Source: Kribbella italica
Lineage (GTDB): Bacteria; Actinomycetota; Actinomycetes; Propionibacteriales; Kribbellaceae
Assembly: GCF_014205135.1 (NCBI RefSeq)
Contig: NZ_JACHMY010000001.1
Coordinates: 8,246,001 to 8,310,000 of the forward strand
Length of the DNA stretch: 64,000 nt
Direction of reading: 5' to 3'
Position 1 is the stretch's first letter, and each line of letters begins with the position of its first letter. The notes below the pieces were generated by a model, which saw nothing but the letters and a program-made list of their open reading frames with translations, had not been told where the DNA came from and did not search any database. Below are positions 32,876 to 42,015 of this stretch, one piece after another. The position numbers and the translations under genes are program-made.

Positions 32876-35278
32876 GTGGCGGACGTGTTCGCCGGACGGT
32901 TCGAGCTGATCGACCCGATCGGGGCGGGTGGGACCGGAACGGTCTGGCGGGCGTGGGACCGCCGGCTGGAACGCTTCTGCGCGGCGAAGGTCCTGCGCCA
33001 GCGGGATGCCGGCGCGCTGCTGCGCTTCGTCCGCGAGCAGGGGTTGCGGCTGGACCACCCCAACATCCTGAGCCCGTACAGCTGGGCCGCCGACGACGAC
33101 CAAGCCCTGCTGGCGATGGACCTCGTCGGTGGAGGAGCAGTCAGCAACCTGCTCGCCGACTTCGGCTCTCTGCCGGATCGGTACGCCGCTGAGCTTCTCG
33201 CGCAGCTGCTCAGCGCTCTCGTCCAGGTGCACGCCGCCGGTCTTGTCCATCGTGACGTCAAACCGGCCAACCTCCTCCTGGAAGCCACCGGCACTCAGCC
33301 GCCGATCCTCCGCCTGAGCGACTTCGGCATCGCCCTCTCCCTCGGCGAACCACGCCTCACGCACCAGGGCGCCTTGATCGGCACCCCCGGCTACTTCGCG
33401 CCGGAAACCCACGCGGGCGCCCCGCCTGCTGCCGCGCAGGACGTGTACGCCGCAGGAGTCACCGGCTGGCAGCTCCTCACCGGGCAAGAGCCGCCAACCA
33501 CGCATCCCCTTCCGGCTCCGATCCGCCCGACCCCGCTCTGGGGTCTGATCGAGCCGCTCCTGGCAGCCGACCCCGCCGACCGCCCGACCGCCGAGTCCGC
33601 CCTGGCGGCGCTCGCGGCTGTTTTGTCCCAGCCTTTCGAGACTCCGGCCAGAACCCCGGACGAAGAACCGATCGAGGTCTTCGATCAGCTCCCGCCTATC
33701 CCGTCGGCGTATGAGCACCTCACAGGTCGCACACCCGCTGAGGCAGACGCGGAGCCGGGCCCGGATGCTCACGCTGGTGCGGGTGGTGGGACGGACGCCC
33801 AGCCGAGAGCAGACGCGCCGAGTGCGGGCGCTCAGCCGAGTACGCCGTACGAGCCTGCGGTCGGCTCGATCGTGAACGCTCGCGCTGCGGCGTTGGGTCC
33901 TGAGGTGCACGCGGAAGCGGGCGGCCCGGGTGCTGCCGCTCAGCCGGGTCCGCCGTACGAGTCGGCGGTCGGGACGCTCGAGGGCACCGACACCGGCACC
34001 GGCGCGGGCACTGGCACTGGCACTGGCACTGGAACGAGTGTCGGGCAGGAGACTGCCGCACACCTGGCTGCAGGTGTGCCGGGTATTGCCGACGAGTTGG
34101 TGTCCGGGCGGCGGGAGAACCCGCGTGCTGGGACGGGTGTGGGATTGGGTGCCGGCGAGTCCTCGGGGTCAGGGGCGCCGCGTGCCGATGGGCAGCTGGG
34201 TGTGTCGTACGGGTCGGTTGAGGGCGCGGGTGCTGGAACGGGTGTGGGGTCGGAGACGGACCGGGCAGCAGGTGCGCCGGGTGTGGCCGACGAGTCGAGG
34301 GTGGCGGACGAGTCGGCTGCTGGTAGGCGCGAGGACGGGCGTGCCGGGATGGGTGCGGGCGAGAGCCCGGCGTCAGGAGCGCCGCGTCCAGACGGACAGC
34401 CGGGTGCGTCGTACGGGTCGGTTGAGGGCGCTGGCACTGGCGCGGCTGTAGGGCCGGAGACTGCCGCTCACCCGGCAGCAGGTGTGCCGGGGGTGGCGGA
34501 CGAGTCCGCTGCCGGGCGGCGGGAGAACCCGCCTGCTGGGACGGGTGCGGGTGAGTACCCGGAGTCAGGGACGCCGCGTGGGGACGGGCAGCCGGGTGCG
34601 TCGTACGGGTCGGCTGAGAGTGCGCGCAATGGAACGGGTGTGCGGCCGGGGGCTGACGCACACCTGGCAGCAGGTGCGCCGGGTGTGGCCCACGAGTCGC
34701 GGGTGGCGGGCGAGTCAGCTGCTGGACGGCGGGAGAACGGGCGTGCTGGGGCGGGTGCGGGCGAGTACCCAGGGGCACCGGCTGCGGACGGGCAGCCGGG
34801 TGCGTCGTACGGATCAACCGAGAGCGCGGGGGCTGGAACGGGTGTGCGGTCGGGGGTCGGCGCGGACGGGCGAGTGGGGGCTGACGCTCAGGTGGGGGTG
34901 GGGTCCGAGTCGGTGGCTGGGACGGGGGCGGGAGCCGCGGGGAGTGGAGCGGCGTCGGGGTGGGGGAAGCGGCGGGTGTTGATGGGGGCTGTGGGGGTGT
35001 TGGTGGTAGCGGGTGTGGGAGTTGGGTTGTTGCTGGAGGGGCGGCCAGAGCGGGGGACGCCGTCGTCGGGGGAGTCTTCGGTGGCTCCGAGTCAGACGCC
35101 TTCGGGGACGCCGCCGGTGGTGCCGACTGGGCCGGTGACTCGGGTGCCTAATGCGGCGGTGACTTTGGGGGGAGCTTGTGGGTGGCAGGAAGCGGGGAGT
35201 CAGGAGACGACTGCTGACGGCACTCGGGTGGAGTGCCGTCAGCAGGGGAGTGTTTATCGGTGGATCAAGGCCAGTTGA
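32876..35278 (+). CDS. Transmembrane serine/threonine protein kinase with repeat-rich linker
   Basis: This 800-residue PknB-type kinase has a glycine loop GAGGTGTVW, the catalytic Lys38 (CAAKVL), HRD at 125-127 (HRDVKPANLL), DFG at 149-151 and APE-type FAPETH, so it should be active. From about residue 275 to 700 lies a Gly/Ala-rich linker with four 62-68-residue repeats (units contain GQPGASYGS and ESAAGRREN). One membrane helix follows (LMGAVGVLVVAGVGVGLLL), then a 75-residue outer domain with two cysteines. GTG at 32876 has AGGAGG seven bases upstream; earlier in-frame starts would overlap the terminator. Signals and targets are unknown. Confidence 0.88.
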   Translation: MADVFAGRFELIDPIGAGGTGTVWRAWDRRLERFCAAKVLRQRDAGALLRFVREQGLRLDHPNILSPYSWAADDDQALLAMDLVGGGAVSNLLADFGSLPDRYAAELLAQLLSALVQVHAAGLVHRDVKPANLLLEATGTQPPILRLSDFGIALSLGEPRLTHQGALIGTPGYFAPETHAGAPPAAAQDVYAAGVTGWQLLTGQEPPTTHPLPAPIRPTPLWGLIEPLLAADPADRPTAESALAALAAVLSQPFETPARTPDEEPIEVFDQLPPIPSAYEHLTGRTPAEADAEPGPDAHAGAGGGTDAQPRADAPSAGAQPSTPYEPAVGSIVNARAAALGPEVHAEAGGPGAAAQPGPPYESAVGTLEGTDTGTGAGTGTGTGTGTSVGQETAAHLAAGVPGIADELVSGRRENPRAGTGVGLGAGESSGSGAPRADGQLGVSYGSVEGAGAGTGVGSETDRAAGAPGVADESRVADESAAGRREDGRAGMGAGESPASGAPRPDGQPGASYGSVEGAGTGAAVGPETAAHPAAGVPGVADESAAGRRENPPAGTGAGEYPESGTPRGDGQPGASYGSAESARNGTGVRPGADAHLAAGAPGVAHESRVAGESAAGRRENGRAGAGAGEYPGAPAADGQPGASYGSTESAGAGTGVRSGVGADGRVGADAQVGVGSESVAGTGAGAAGSGAASGWGKRRVLMGAVGVLVVAGVGVGLLLEGRPERGTPSSGESSVAPSQTPSGTPPVVPTGPVTRVPNAAVTLGGACGWQEAGSQETTADGTRVECRQQGSVYRWIKAS
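35211..35245 (+). other. Perfect inverted repeat inside the 3' end of the kinase gene
   Basis: CTGCTGACGGCACTC (35211-35225) and its exact reverse complement (35231-35245) flank GGGTG, within the last codons of the kinase (ADGTRVECRQQ). A 15-bp perfect stem inside coding sequence is unusual. It could act as an attenuator or 3' stabiliser. Confidence 0.6.
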
Positions 35279-35299
35279 GGCCTAGGGGCCGTAGGGCGG

Positions 35300-37264
35300 C
35301 TAGCTGCCGGGGTTGTTGGGGCCGGCTGGGTTCTGGGGGTAGCCAGGGTTCTGGGGGTAGCCGGGGTTCTGCGGGTACGCCGGTGGCGCGACCGGCTTGC
35401 GGCGGCGGAGGAGCAGGGCGGTGAGCAGGGTGGCCAGGGCGACCAGGACGGCGGCGCCGGTGATGATCCAGGGCAGGTTGGACGACGAGTCGTCGGTGGG
35501 CGGGGTCGGCGGGGTGGCCTCCGTCGTGGTGCCGGAGGTCGGGGTGGGCTCGGTGGGAGTGGCCGACGGGGTTTCGGCGGAAGTTTCGCCGGTAGAGGCG
35601 CCGTACTCGGGGCCGGCGACCTTGTCGCCCGCGACGGCGACGTCGATGGTGAGCGGGACACCGCCGGCGGGAGCGTCGCCGGAGGCAACGCCGAGGCTGG
35701 CGACGATGTAGTACCAGCCGTCGACGCTGGCCTTGCGGAAGTCGGAGTTCTTCGCGTTCCGGTTCAGGTAGACCGCGCGCGGCGTCGCGATCGGTTTGCC
35801 GTTGCTCGGCAGAATCTTGGTGATCCCTGTGTACGCCGTGGTGTCGAACTTGATCTCCGCTCGCACCGGGCTGAACAGGCCGGTCCGGATGTTCGTCGTC
35901 GCGCCGTCCGGACGCCCGGCGAAGGTGACCCGGTACGCGAGGCCCTGGCCCCAGTCCAGCTTGACCCGGTAGAACAGCTGCTCGCCGTAGTAGATCGTCT
36001 CGCCGTACCGGCCGGCGCCGCCCAGTGTCGTCGCCTCGTTGAACGAGCCGCCGCCCCGGACTCCACGGACTCCACCTGCGGGCTGCTGCGCGAAGTCGAC
36101 CAGGCTGGTCTGCGCCGGCTCGCCCATGCTGCCGGTCACCGGCGGCTCGATCCGCAGCTGCAGCTCGACCGGGACCCGGTCCGTGCCGCCGCCGCGGGCG
36201 TCGCGGGTCACCCGGAACACGTACTTGCCCGGCATGCTGCAGGCCTTCGGCTTCGACGATCCGGCGACCGTGCCGTTCCAGCTCAGCACGGTGGTGAGCG
36301 AGCCGCCGTCCTTGGCGCGGGTGTTCAGCTCGCGCTGCCGCTCGTAGCAGTCGGCGCCGTTCGGGCCGGTGATCCTGATGTCGACCACCTCGATGTCACG
36401 CGGGTTGCCGCGCGGGAACACCGCGGTCGCCGCGAAGTACGCCGTGTCGCCGGCCTTCAGATCGGCGGCGTAGAAGCGTTCCTCGACCGGGTCGATGGTG
36501 TCCAGGTACTGCCCCGGGGTGACCGTCGGGGCCGTGAACGGATCGCCCGTCCCGGTCACCGGCTTGCCCGTCGGCTCGTAGTGCCGCAGGGCGCGCTCGG
36601 TCACCCGGCCCAGGACGCCGAGCAGCGAGTCGGCGTCGGCGGCGTCGTGGTACGTGCCGCCGGTGTTCTGTGCGATGCAGGCCAGCTGGGCGCGGGCCTT
36701 CGCGTCGACCCGGAAGCCGATCGTGTGGACGTGCAGGTCGACGCCCTGCTGGTGCAGCTCCTTCGCGACCTCGCAGGGCTGCGGCGGCGCGCAGGTGTCC
36801 TCGCCGTCGGAGACGAGCACGACCGAACGCTGGCCTTCCTTCGGCAGCTGGGCCGCCGCCGTACGAAGAGCTTGGCCGATCGGTGTGTACCCACTGGCCT
36901 TGGTGGCGGCGACCGCGCGCTTGAGGGCCGGCTTGTTCACCGCGCCGACCGGCTGGACGACGCGGACGTCCTTGCAACCGGCGGCCTTCTCCGAGCCGCT
37001 CGACCCCGTGCCGGCGCCGTAGATCGCGAGGCCGACCTGGGCCTCGGCGGGCAGCCCGTCGACCATCGAGCCGACGGCCCGCTTGGCGGCGTCCATCCGG
37101 GTGCCGCTGCCGCCGGCGTCGCGGGCGGTCATCGAGCCGGACGAGTCGAGCACCACCATCACCGGTGAGAGCTCGCCCTCGGCGGCCGCGGGCACCGCGT
37201 TCACGAATGTTAACGCGGCGGCCAGGGCGGTCAGTGCCGCGAGGGCGGCAGTCCGTCGTATCAT
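35300..37264 (-). CDS. Secreted von Willebrand factor A-domain membrane protein
   Basis: The product has 654 residues. After a signal peptide (MIRRTAALAALTALAAALTFVNAVPAAA) comes a VWA domain with a full metal-ion site: DSSGSM, a Thr in KASGYTPIG, and SDGEDTC. A beta-rich region of about 300 residues follows. A Thr/Pro linker, one membrane helix (PWIITGAAVLVALATLLTALL), RRRK and a cytoplasmic tail of repeated YPQNPG close the protein. ATG at 37264 has GGAG upstream. It is divergent from an HTH regulator with a shared operator and convergent with the kinase. A surface adhesin or sensor is likely; the ligand is unknown. Confidence 0.85.
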   Translation of the reverse strand: MIRRTAALAALTALAAALTFVNAVPAAAEGELSPVMVVLDSSGSMTARDAGGSGTRMDAAKRAVGSMVDGLPAEAQVGLAIYGAGTGSSGSEKAAGCKDVRVVQPVGAVNKPALKRAVAATKASGYTPIGQALRTAAAQLPKEGQRSVVLVSDGEDTCAPPQPCEVAKELHQQGVDLHVHTIGFRVDAKARAQLACIAQNTGGTYHDAADADSLLGVLGRVTERALRHYEPTGKPVTGTGDPFTAPTVTPGQYLDTIDPVEERFYAADLKAGDTAYFAATAVFPRGNPRDIEVVDIRITGPNGADCYERQRELNTRAKDGGSLTTVLSWNGTVAGSSKPKACSMPGKYVFRVTRDARGGGTDRVPVELQLRIEPPVTGSMGEPAQTSLVDFAQQPAGGVRGVRGGGSFNEATTLGGAGRYGETIYYGEQLFYRVKLDWGQGLAYRVTFAGRPDGATTNIRTGLFSPVRAEIKFDTTAYTGITKILPSNGKPIATPRAVYLNRNAKNSDFRKASVDGWYYIVASLGVASGDAPAGGVPLTIDVAVAGDKVAGPEYGASTGETSAETPSATPTEPTPTSGTTTEATPPTPPTDDSSSNLPWIITGAAVLVALATLLTALLLRRRKPVAPPAYPQNPGYPQNPGYPQNPAGPNNPGS

Positions 37265-37309
37265 GATTGCTCTCCAGGGGATGCGGGCGGTGACACGGAA
37301 GAATCTACC

Positions 37310-37332
37310 GTTTGCATTCGCAATTTGCAAAC
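37310..37332. promoter_or_regulatory. AT-rich dyad operator between the VWA and HTH genes
   Basis: GTTTGCA (37310-37316) and TGCAAAC (37326-37332) form an inverted repeat around ATTCGCAAT-like DNA, with a further internal TTGC...GCAA dyad. It is strikingly AT-rich for this genome and centred between two divergent start codons. Probably the operator of the neighbouring HTH protein. Confidence 0.55.
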
Positions 37333-37349
37333 AGTAATCCGGAGGTGTG

Positions 37350-37880
37350 GTGAGCGACGCGCACGAGCGCAACCTCGAGCTCCAGCAGCAGTGGTACGGC
37401 GAACCGCTGGGCGCCCGTTTCCGCCGGCTGCTCGACCGGCTCGCGCTGTCGCAGGCCCAGCTCGCCGGTGTGCTCGGCCTGTCCGCGCCGATGCTGTCAC
37501 AGCTGATGTCCGGGCAGCGCGCCAAGATCAGCAATCCCGCGGTGCTGTCGCGGGTGCTGCAGCTGGAGGCGATGGTCGGAGAGCCGGGATGGGACGCGAC
37601 TCCGGCGGCCGAGCGGGAGCGGCGGCTGGACGAGGTGCGCGCGGCGAAGCAGACGACGCTGACCATCGACCCCGGGCGCGAGGCCCCGCACGAGGCGGCC
37701 GATCCGGTGGCCGTCATCCAGTTGCTGCTGCGCGACCTGGCGTCGGCGGCCGAGCTGGAGGGCGCGGCGAAACTGCTCGACGAGCCGTACCCCGAGCTGG
37801 CCGAGGCGCTCCGCGTCCTGGGGGCCGGTCGCACGCAGGAGGCCCGGGCCTACTACGCGAGGCTCACCGGCCGAAGGTAG
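37350..37880 (+). CDS. Helix-turn-helix (XRE-like) DNA-binding protein
   Basis: The product has 176 residues. The HTH lies near the N-terminus: RFRRLLDRLALSQAQLAGVLGLSAPMLSQLMSGQRAKISNPAVLSRVLQLE. An acidic linker and a helical C-terminal domain follow (VIQLLLRDLASAAELEGAAKLLDEPYPELAEALRVL). Two GTG codons lie side by side at 37347 and 37350; the second leaves more room after GGAGG. It is divergent from the VWA gene and likely controls it and itself through the dyad between them. Confidence 0.82.
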   Translation: MSDAHERNLELQQQWYGEPLGARFRRLLDRLALSQAQLAGVLGLSAPMLSQLMSGQRAKISNPAVLSRVLQLEAMVGEPGWDATPAAERERRLDEVRAAKQTTLTIDPGREAPHEAADPVAVIQLLLRDLASAAELEGAAKLLDEPYPELAEALRVLGAGRTQEARAYYARLTGRR

Positions 37881-37913
37881 TTGCCGAGAGCAATCACAGG
37901 CCCGCGTCAGCCA

Positions 37914-38378
37914 TCATAGGCCGGCGTCGACGGCGACCTCGGGCAGCTCCGGGACGGGCGCTGTAGCGGTCGTGAGCGTGACGCGGTCGTCGTCCTCGTC
38001 GAGGGTGGCGAGCAGGCGCGTTCCATCCGCCAGGATCACCGTCCACAGACCGGGCGGCTCGGCGTCGCCGTACAAGACCATCGCCTTGAAATGCGTGGCG
38101 AAGCGGGTCGCGAAGTCGAGGTGGCCGACGTGACGGGCGCGGTTGGTGTCGACGCCGACCGTGAGCGTGGTGGCGAAGTGGCCCTCGACGGGTTCGAAAG
38201 TGCAGAAGGCGGCGAACACGAGGTCCTGCGGTACGTCGCGCAGTTCCTCGTCGACGCGATCGGCCGGGGCGACGAAGAGGCCGGTCTCGGGGACCGCGAA
38301 GGTGTCCAGCAGGAACGACCGCAGCTCCGGCACCTCGACCGTGCGCGACGACAGCAGGTCGTAGCCTCCTCCGCTCAT
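37914..38378 (-). CDS. Hypothetical protein coupled to a methyltransferase gene
   Basis: This 154-residue soluble protein, starting MSGGGYDLLSSRTVEVPELRSFLLDTFAVPE, is acidic overall with no signal peptide or membrane helix. I do not recognise a domain. Its ATG overlaps the stop of the methyltransferase gene by four bases, so the two are made together. Confidence 0.7.
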   Translation of the reverse strand: MSGGGYDLLSSRTVEVPELRSFLLDTFAVPETGLFVAPADRVDEELRDVPQDLVFAAFCTFEPVEGHFATTLTVGVDTNRARHVGHLDFATRFATHFKAMVLYGDAEPPGLWTVILADGTRLLATLDEDDDRVTLTTATAPVPELPEVAVDAGL

Positions 38379-39133
38379 CGGATCGCGGTGAAGAGGTGCT
38401 TGTCGGCGACCTGACCGAGTACGGCGACCTCGGCGAAGCCGGCCTTGCGGAAGGCCTCGACGGTGTCGGTCAGGGTGATGTCGCGGCCCTTGTGGCGGTC
38501 CCTGAAGCGTTCCTCGCGCTCGGCGAGCAGGTCGGTGAAGGCAGGCTCGGCGGCGGCCGCCTTCCACCAGGTCGCCCAGTCCTCGACGCCGTTCGCGTGC
38601 GAGGTCGACCAGATCTCGTCGCGCAGCTCGACGGCGAGAGCGTCCAGCCGGGGGACCTCGGTCGGGCCGAGGCGCATGGTGTCGGCGTTGAGGAAGACGC
38701 CGCCGGGGCGGATTCGCTGAGCCAGCGTCTGGGCGAGCGTGCTCAGGTCGGCGGGGTCGAGCCAGTGGAGGGCCGTCGCGGAGCAGACGGCGTCGACAGG
38801 CCGATCACCCAGTACGCCGTCCCAGCCGGCGGCGCGCAGATCGGCTTCTTCGAACCGGACACGGTCGGAAGCGACCGCCTGCTTGGCGATCTCGAGCAGG
38901 AACGGGTCGAGATCGACGCCGGTGATGGCGGCGCCCGGGAAGCGAGTGGTCGCGCGGGCGGAGATGGAGCCGGGGCCGCAGGCGAGGTCGACGAAGCGTT
39001 CCGGCGTACCGGTGAGGCGCTCGACGATCTCGAGCATCAACGTGAACTGCTCTTCGCGGTCAGGCAGGTAGCCCGCCTGCTGGTCGTCCCACCGCTGAAG
39101 CCAACCGGTCCAGTCAATTCCTAGCTGCGACAT
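38375..39133 (-). CDS. SAM-dependent class I methyltransferase
   Basis: This 252-residue protein has the Rossmann-type SAM site FVDLACGPGSISARAT (motif I). The acidic end of strand two is TGVDLDPFLLEIA, and motifs VRFEEADLRAAGW and AVCSATALHWLDPADL follow, as in methyltransferase type 11/12 proteins. The substrate is unknown; HWL-type motif IV is common in small-molecule methyltransferases. It is followed by the coupled hypothetical gene. Confidence 0.88.
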   Translation of the reverse strand: MSQLGIDWTGWLQRWDDQQAGYLPDREEQFTLMLEIVERLTGTPERFVDLACGPGSISARATTRFPGAAITGVDLDPFLLEIAKQAVASDRVRFEEADLRAAGWDGVLGDRPVDAVCSATALHWLDPADLSTLAQTLAQRIRPGGVFLNADTMRLGPTEVPRLDALAVELRDEIWSTSHANGVEDWATWWKAAAAEPAFTDLLAEREERFRDRHKGRDITLTDTVEAFRKAGFAEVAVLGQVADKHLFTAIR

Positions 39134-39143
39134 GGTCGCAAGA

Positions 39144-40073
39144 CTAGAACCACTGACTCGACTCGCCGCTGCCAGGGGCGTGCCAGCCCTGGGGGTTCAC
39201 CTGCTCACCGCGAGGTTGTGCCGGAGGAGGAACAACGGCAAGCGGCGGTCCGCCGTACGCCGGTGGATGCTGCGTATACGGATTCGGAGGGGCGAAGGGG
39301 CCGGTGTGGGCCAGAGGACGGGCGGCGGCCAGGCGGTCGAGCTCGCGGCGGCGGCGTTCGGCCAGTACGGCGGACAGAAAGGCCGGCGAGCTGATCGGCA
39401 CCGGCGGGCCGGGCGCGGTGAGGCCGCCGACCTTGAAGGCCAGGGCGTCGCCCAACGCGATCTGGGCCGCGGGCTCCAACTCCTTGTAGCGGGCCAGGTA
39501 CTCCCGTGAGGTGTTGGCCAGGTCGTCGGACAGGCGCGAGAGCTCCAGCGACTGAGCCCACTGGACCAGGTGCCCGGGAACGAACAGCGGCGGCGACGCC
39601 ATCGGCTGGTGGCGTTCGCGGATGACGACGGTGCCGGCGACCATGTCGCCGATGCGTTTGCCCTGCTTGTTCATCAGGCTCGCGACGATCCCTGGCCCGG
39701 CGGCGAACCACGGCGCGAAGTCGACGAAGATCCACAGCAGCGACCTCACCAGCGCGTGCCGGAAGCGGATCGAGCTGCCGTCGTCGCGCACCACCCGCAG
39801 TCCGAGCAGCATCTTGCCGACGGTCTTGCCGCGGGTCAGCGTCTCCATCACGACCCGGTAGCCGACCAGGACGAGCAGCAGTACGACGAACACCAGCGCC
39901 ACGCCGAGCGCTTCGCTGGCCCCACCGAGCAAGAACCCGAACAGCGTCAGGAACAGCACCACCAGCGCGATCACCTGCAGCGTGAAGTCGATCGCGCACG
40001 CCAGCGCCCGGGTCGGCATCCGGGCGATCCGCACCTGGAGGACAACCGCTTCCCCCGTGACCAGCTCAGCCAC
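39144..40073 (-). CDS. RDD-family membrane protein
   Basis: This protein has 309 residues from the GTG at 40073 (VAELVTGEAVVLQVRIARMPTRALACAIDF). The RDD domain has the Arg and Asp residues ARMPTRALACAIDF, two helices, then GKTVGKMLLGLRVVRDDGS and a further hydrophobic stretch. The C-terminal 150 residues are soluble, ending in a Pro-rich tail. A TTG at 40091 is an unlikely alternative start. It is divergent from the SpoIIM gene, an arrangement conserved in actinomycetes beside DUF58/MoxR genes. Confidence 0.87.
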   Translation of the reverse strand: MAELVTGEAVVLQVRIARMPTRALACAIDFTLQVIALVVLFLTLFGFLLGGASEALGVALVFVVLLLVLVGYRVVMETLTRGKTVGKMLLGLRVVRDDGSSIRFRHALVRSLLWIFVDFAPWFAAGPGIVASLMNKQGKRIGDMVAGTVVIRERHQPMASPPLFVPGHLVQWAQSLELSRLSDDLANTSREYLARYKELEPAAQIALGDALAFKVGGLTAPGPPVPISSPAFLSAVLAERRRRELDRLAAARPLAHTGPFAPPNPYTQHPPAYGGPPLAVVPPPAQPRGEQVNPQGWHAPGSGESSQWF

Positions 40074-40182
40074 CCTCGCCCCCTCCCACAACTCCCGAGA
40101 CAGCTAGTGTCGCCCATCCCGGGTCATTCGACCCCGGAATGCGCGACACTCGACCAGGGCAGCCGACCGGAAAGGCGGGGGG

Positions 40183-41181
40183 ATGGACGTCGAAGCGTAC
40201 GTGTCGGTCCACCAGCCGCAGTGGGACCGCCTGGCCATGCTCACCCGCCGTCAGCGCCGCCTGACCGGTGCGGAGGCCGAGGAGCTGGTGCAGCTCTACC
40301 AGCGCGTCGGCACCCACCTGGCCGCACTGCGGGCCGCCGGTGCCGATCCGGTGACTGTCGGTCGCCTGTCCGGTCTCATCGCCGACGCGCGTGGTGCCGT
40401 GACCGGTGCCCAGGCTCCGGTCTGGCGCGACATCTCCCGGTACTTCCTGGTCAGCTTCCCCGCCGCCCTGTACGTGTCGCGACGCTGGTGGCTGACGATC
40501 GGCCTGCTGTTCTACCTGGTTGCCGCCTGGGTCGCGTGGCGGATCCTCGCCCAGCCGGAGGTCCTGGGCTCGGTCGCGCCGCCGGAGGCGATCCAGCAGC
40601 TGGTCGACAAGGACTTCGCGTCGTACTACTCCGAGAACCCGGCGCAGGACTTCGCGCTGCGGGTCTGGATCAACAACGCGACCATCTGCGCCGCCGTACT
40701 GGCGATCGGCGTCCTGATCGTGCCGGTCGCCTTCGTCCTGTGGAGCAACGCGACCAACCTCGGTGTCAGCGCGGGCGTGATGATCGGGCACGACAAGGGC
40801 GATGTCTTCTTCGGCCTGATCACGCCGCACGGCCTGCTCGAGCTGACCGCGGTGTTCGTCGCCTCGGCCGCCGGGCTGCGGCTCGGCTGGTCCTGGATCG
40901 CGCCCGGTCCGCGGACCCGTATGCAGGCAGTCGCGCAGACCGGTCGCGCGACCGTCGGGATGGCGATCGGCCTGGCCGTCATCCTGCTGATCACCGGCAT
41001 GATCGAGGCCTTCGTCACGCCGTCACCGCTGCCGACCGCCGTACGGGTCGGGATCGGTGTCGTCGCCGAGGTCGCGTTCCTCGTGTACGTGTGGACGCTC
41101 GGGCGTCGCGCCGTGCGGGCCGGCGAGTACGGCGACGTCGAGGAAGCCGACCGCGAGGCGAGCGCGCCGGTCTCGGCCTGA
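40183..41181 (+). CDS. Stage II sporulation protein M (SpoIIM)-family membrane protein
   Basis: This 332-residue protein has a helical cytoplasmic N-terminus (about 100 residues) and about six membrane helices containing the family patterns FVLWSNATNLGVSAGVMIGHDKGDVFFGLITPHGLLELTAVFVASAAG. In Bacillus the family takes part in engulfment. In actinomycetes its job is unknown, but it travels with RDD, DUF58 and MoxR genes. ATG at 40183. Confidence 0.9.
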   Translation: MDVEAYVSVHQPQWDRLAMLTRRQRRLTGAEAEELVQLYQRVGTHLAALRAAGADPVTVGRLSGLIADARGAVTGAQAPVWRDISRYFLVSFPAALYVSRRWWLTIGLLFYLVAAWVAWRILAQPEVLGSVAPPEAIQQLVDKDFASYYSENPAQDFALRVWINNATICAAVLAIGVLIVPVAFVLWSNATNLGVSAGVMIGHDKGDVFFGLITPHGLLELTAVFVASAAGLRLGWSWIAPGPRTRMQAVAQTGRATVGMAIGLAVILLITGMIEAFVTPSPLPTAVRVGIGVVAEVAFLVYVWTLGRRAVRAGEYGDVEEADREASAPVSA

Positions 41182-41244
41182 TCGTTTGCGACTGGGTACG
41201 GGGTCCTGAGGACGGGGACCGCCAGCCACGTCGTGAGGAGCAGG

Positions 41245-42012
41245 ATGAGCACCGCCAGTCAGGCCCAGAACAGCAAGGTGTACGACTACGCGATCACTGT
41301 AGGACTGATCGCGTACGGCGTCGTGTACCTGCTGGTCGCGTGGATCGCGCTCCAGCTCGCCTGGGGCAAGTCGTCGGAGGAAGCGTCGCAGCAGGGCGCG
41401 TTGCAGGAGCTGGCCGACAAGCCGCTGGGCGGCGTTCTGCTGTGGATCGTCGCGCTCGGCATGCTCGCGCTGGTGATCTGGAAGGCTCTGGAGCTGGTGT
41501 ACGGGAACCTGGAGACCGAGAAGAAGGTCTCGGCCGCCGGTCGCCTGGGGATGTATCTCGTCCTCGGCATCAGCGCCGGCAAGGTCGCCATGGGGTCCGG
41601 CAGTTCCGGCAAGAGCGGTCAGCAGTCGATGACCGCCAAACTGATGGAGAACGGCGCCGGCCGCGTGCTCGTCGTCCTGATCGGCCTGGTGATCGTCGGG
41701 GTCGGCGTTCGCCAGCTGTACAAGGCGTACACGAAGAAGTTCACCGAGGACCTGGCCGGTGGAGTCTCCCGGACCACGATCCGGCTCGGCCGGGTCGGCT
41801 ACGCGGCGAAGGGGGTCGCGTTCTTCATCGTCGGCGCGCTGTTCGCCTGGGCCGCGATCGACTACGACCCGTCGAAGGCCGGTGGACTCGACACCGCGAT
41901 GCGCACGATCAAGGACCAACCGTTCGGTGCCGTCCTGCTGACGATCATGGCCCTCGGCCTGGCCTGCTTCGGCGTCTACTGCTTCAGCTGGTCCCGCAAC
42001 GCCAAGCACTAG
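41245..42012 (+). CDS. DUF1206 membrane protein
   Basis: This 255-residue protein has six membrane helices arranged as three related pairs, each beginning with a short Gly-Tyr/Arg motif (YAITVGLIAYGVVYLLVAW; AGRLGMYLVLGISAG; LGRVGYAAKGVAFFIVGALF). This is characteristic of DUF1206. ATG at 41245 has GAGGAG close upstream; GTG at 41233 is the alternative. Function unknown. Confidence 0.85.
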   Translation: MSTASQAQNSKVYDYAITVGLIAYGVVYLLVAWIALQLAWGKSSEEASQQGALQELADKPLGGVLLWIVALGMLALVIWKALELVYGNLETEKKVSAAGRLGMYLVLGISAGKVAMGSGSSGKSGQQSMTAKLMENGAGRVLVVLIGLVIVGVGVRQLYKAYTKKFTEDLAGGVSRTTIRLGRVGYAAKGVAFFIVGALFAWAAIDYDPSKAGGLDTAMRTIKDQPFGAVLLTIMALGLACFGVYCFSWSRNAKH

Positions 42013-42015
42013 ATT

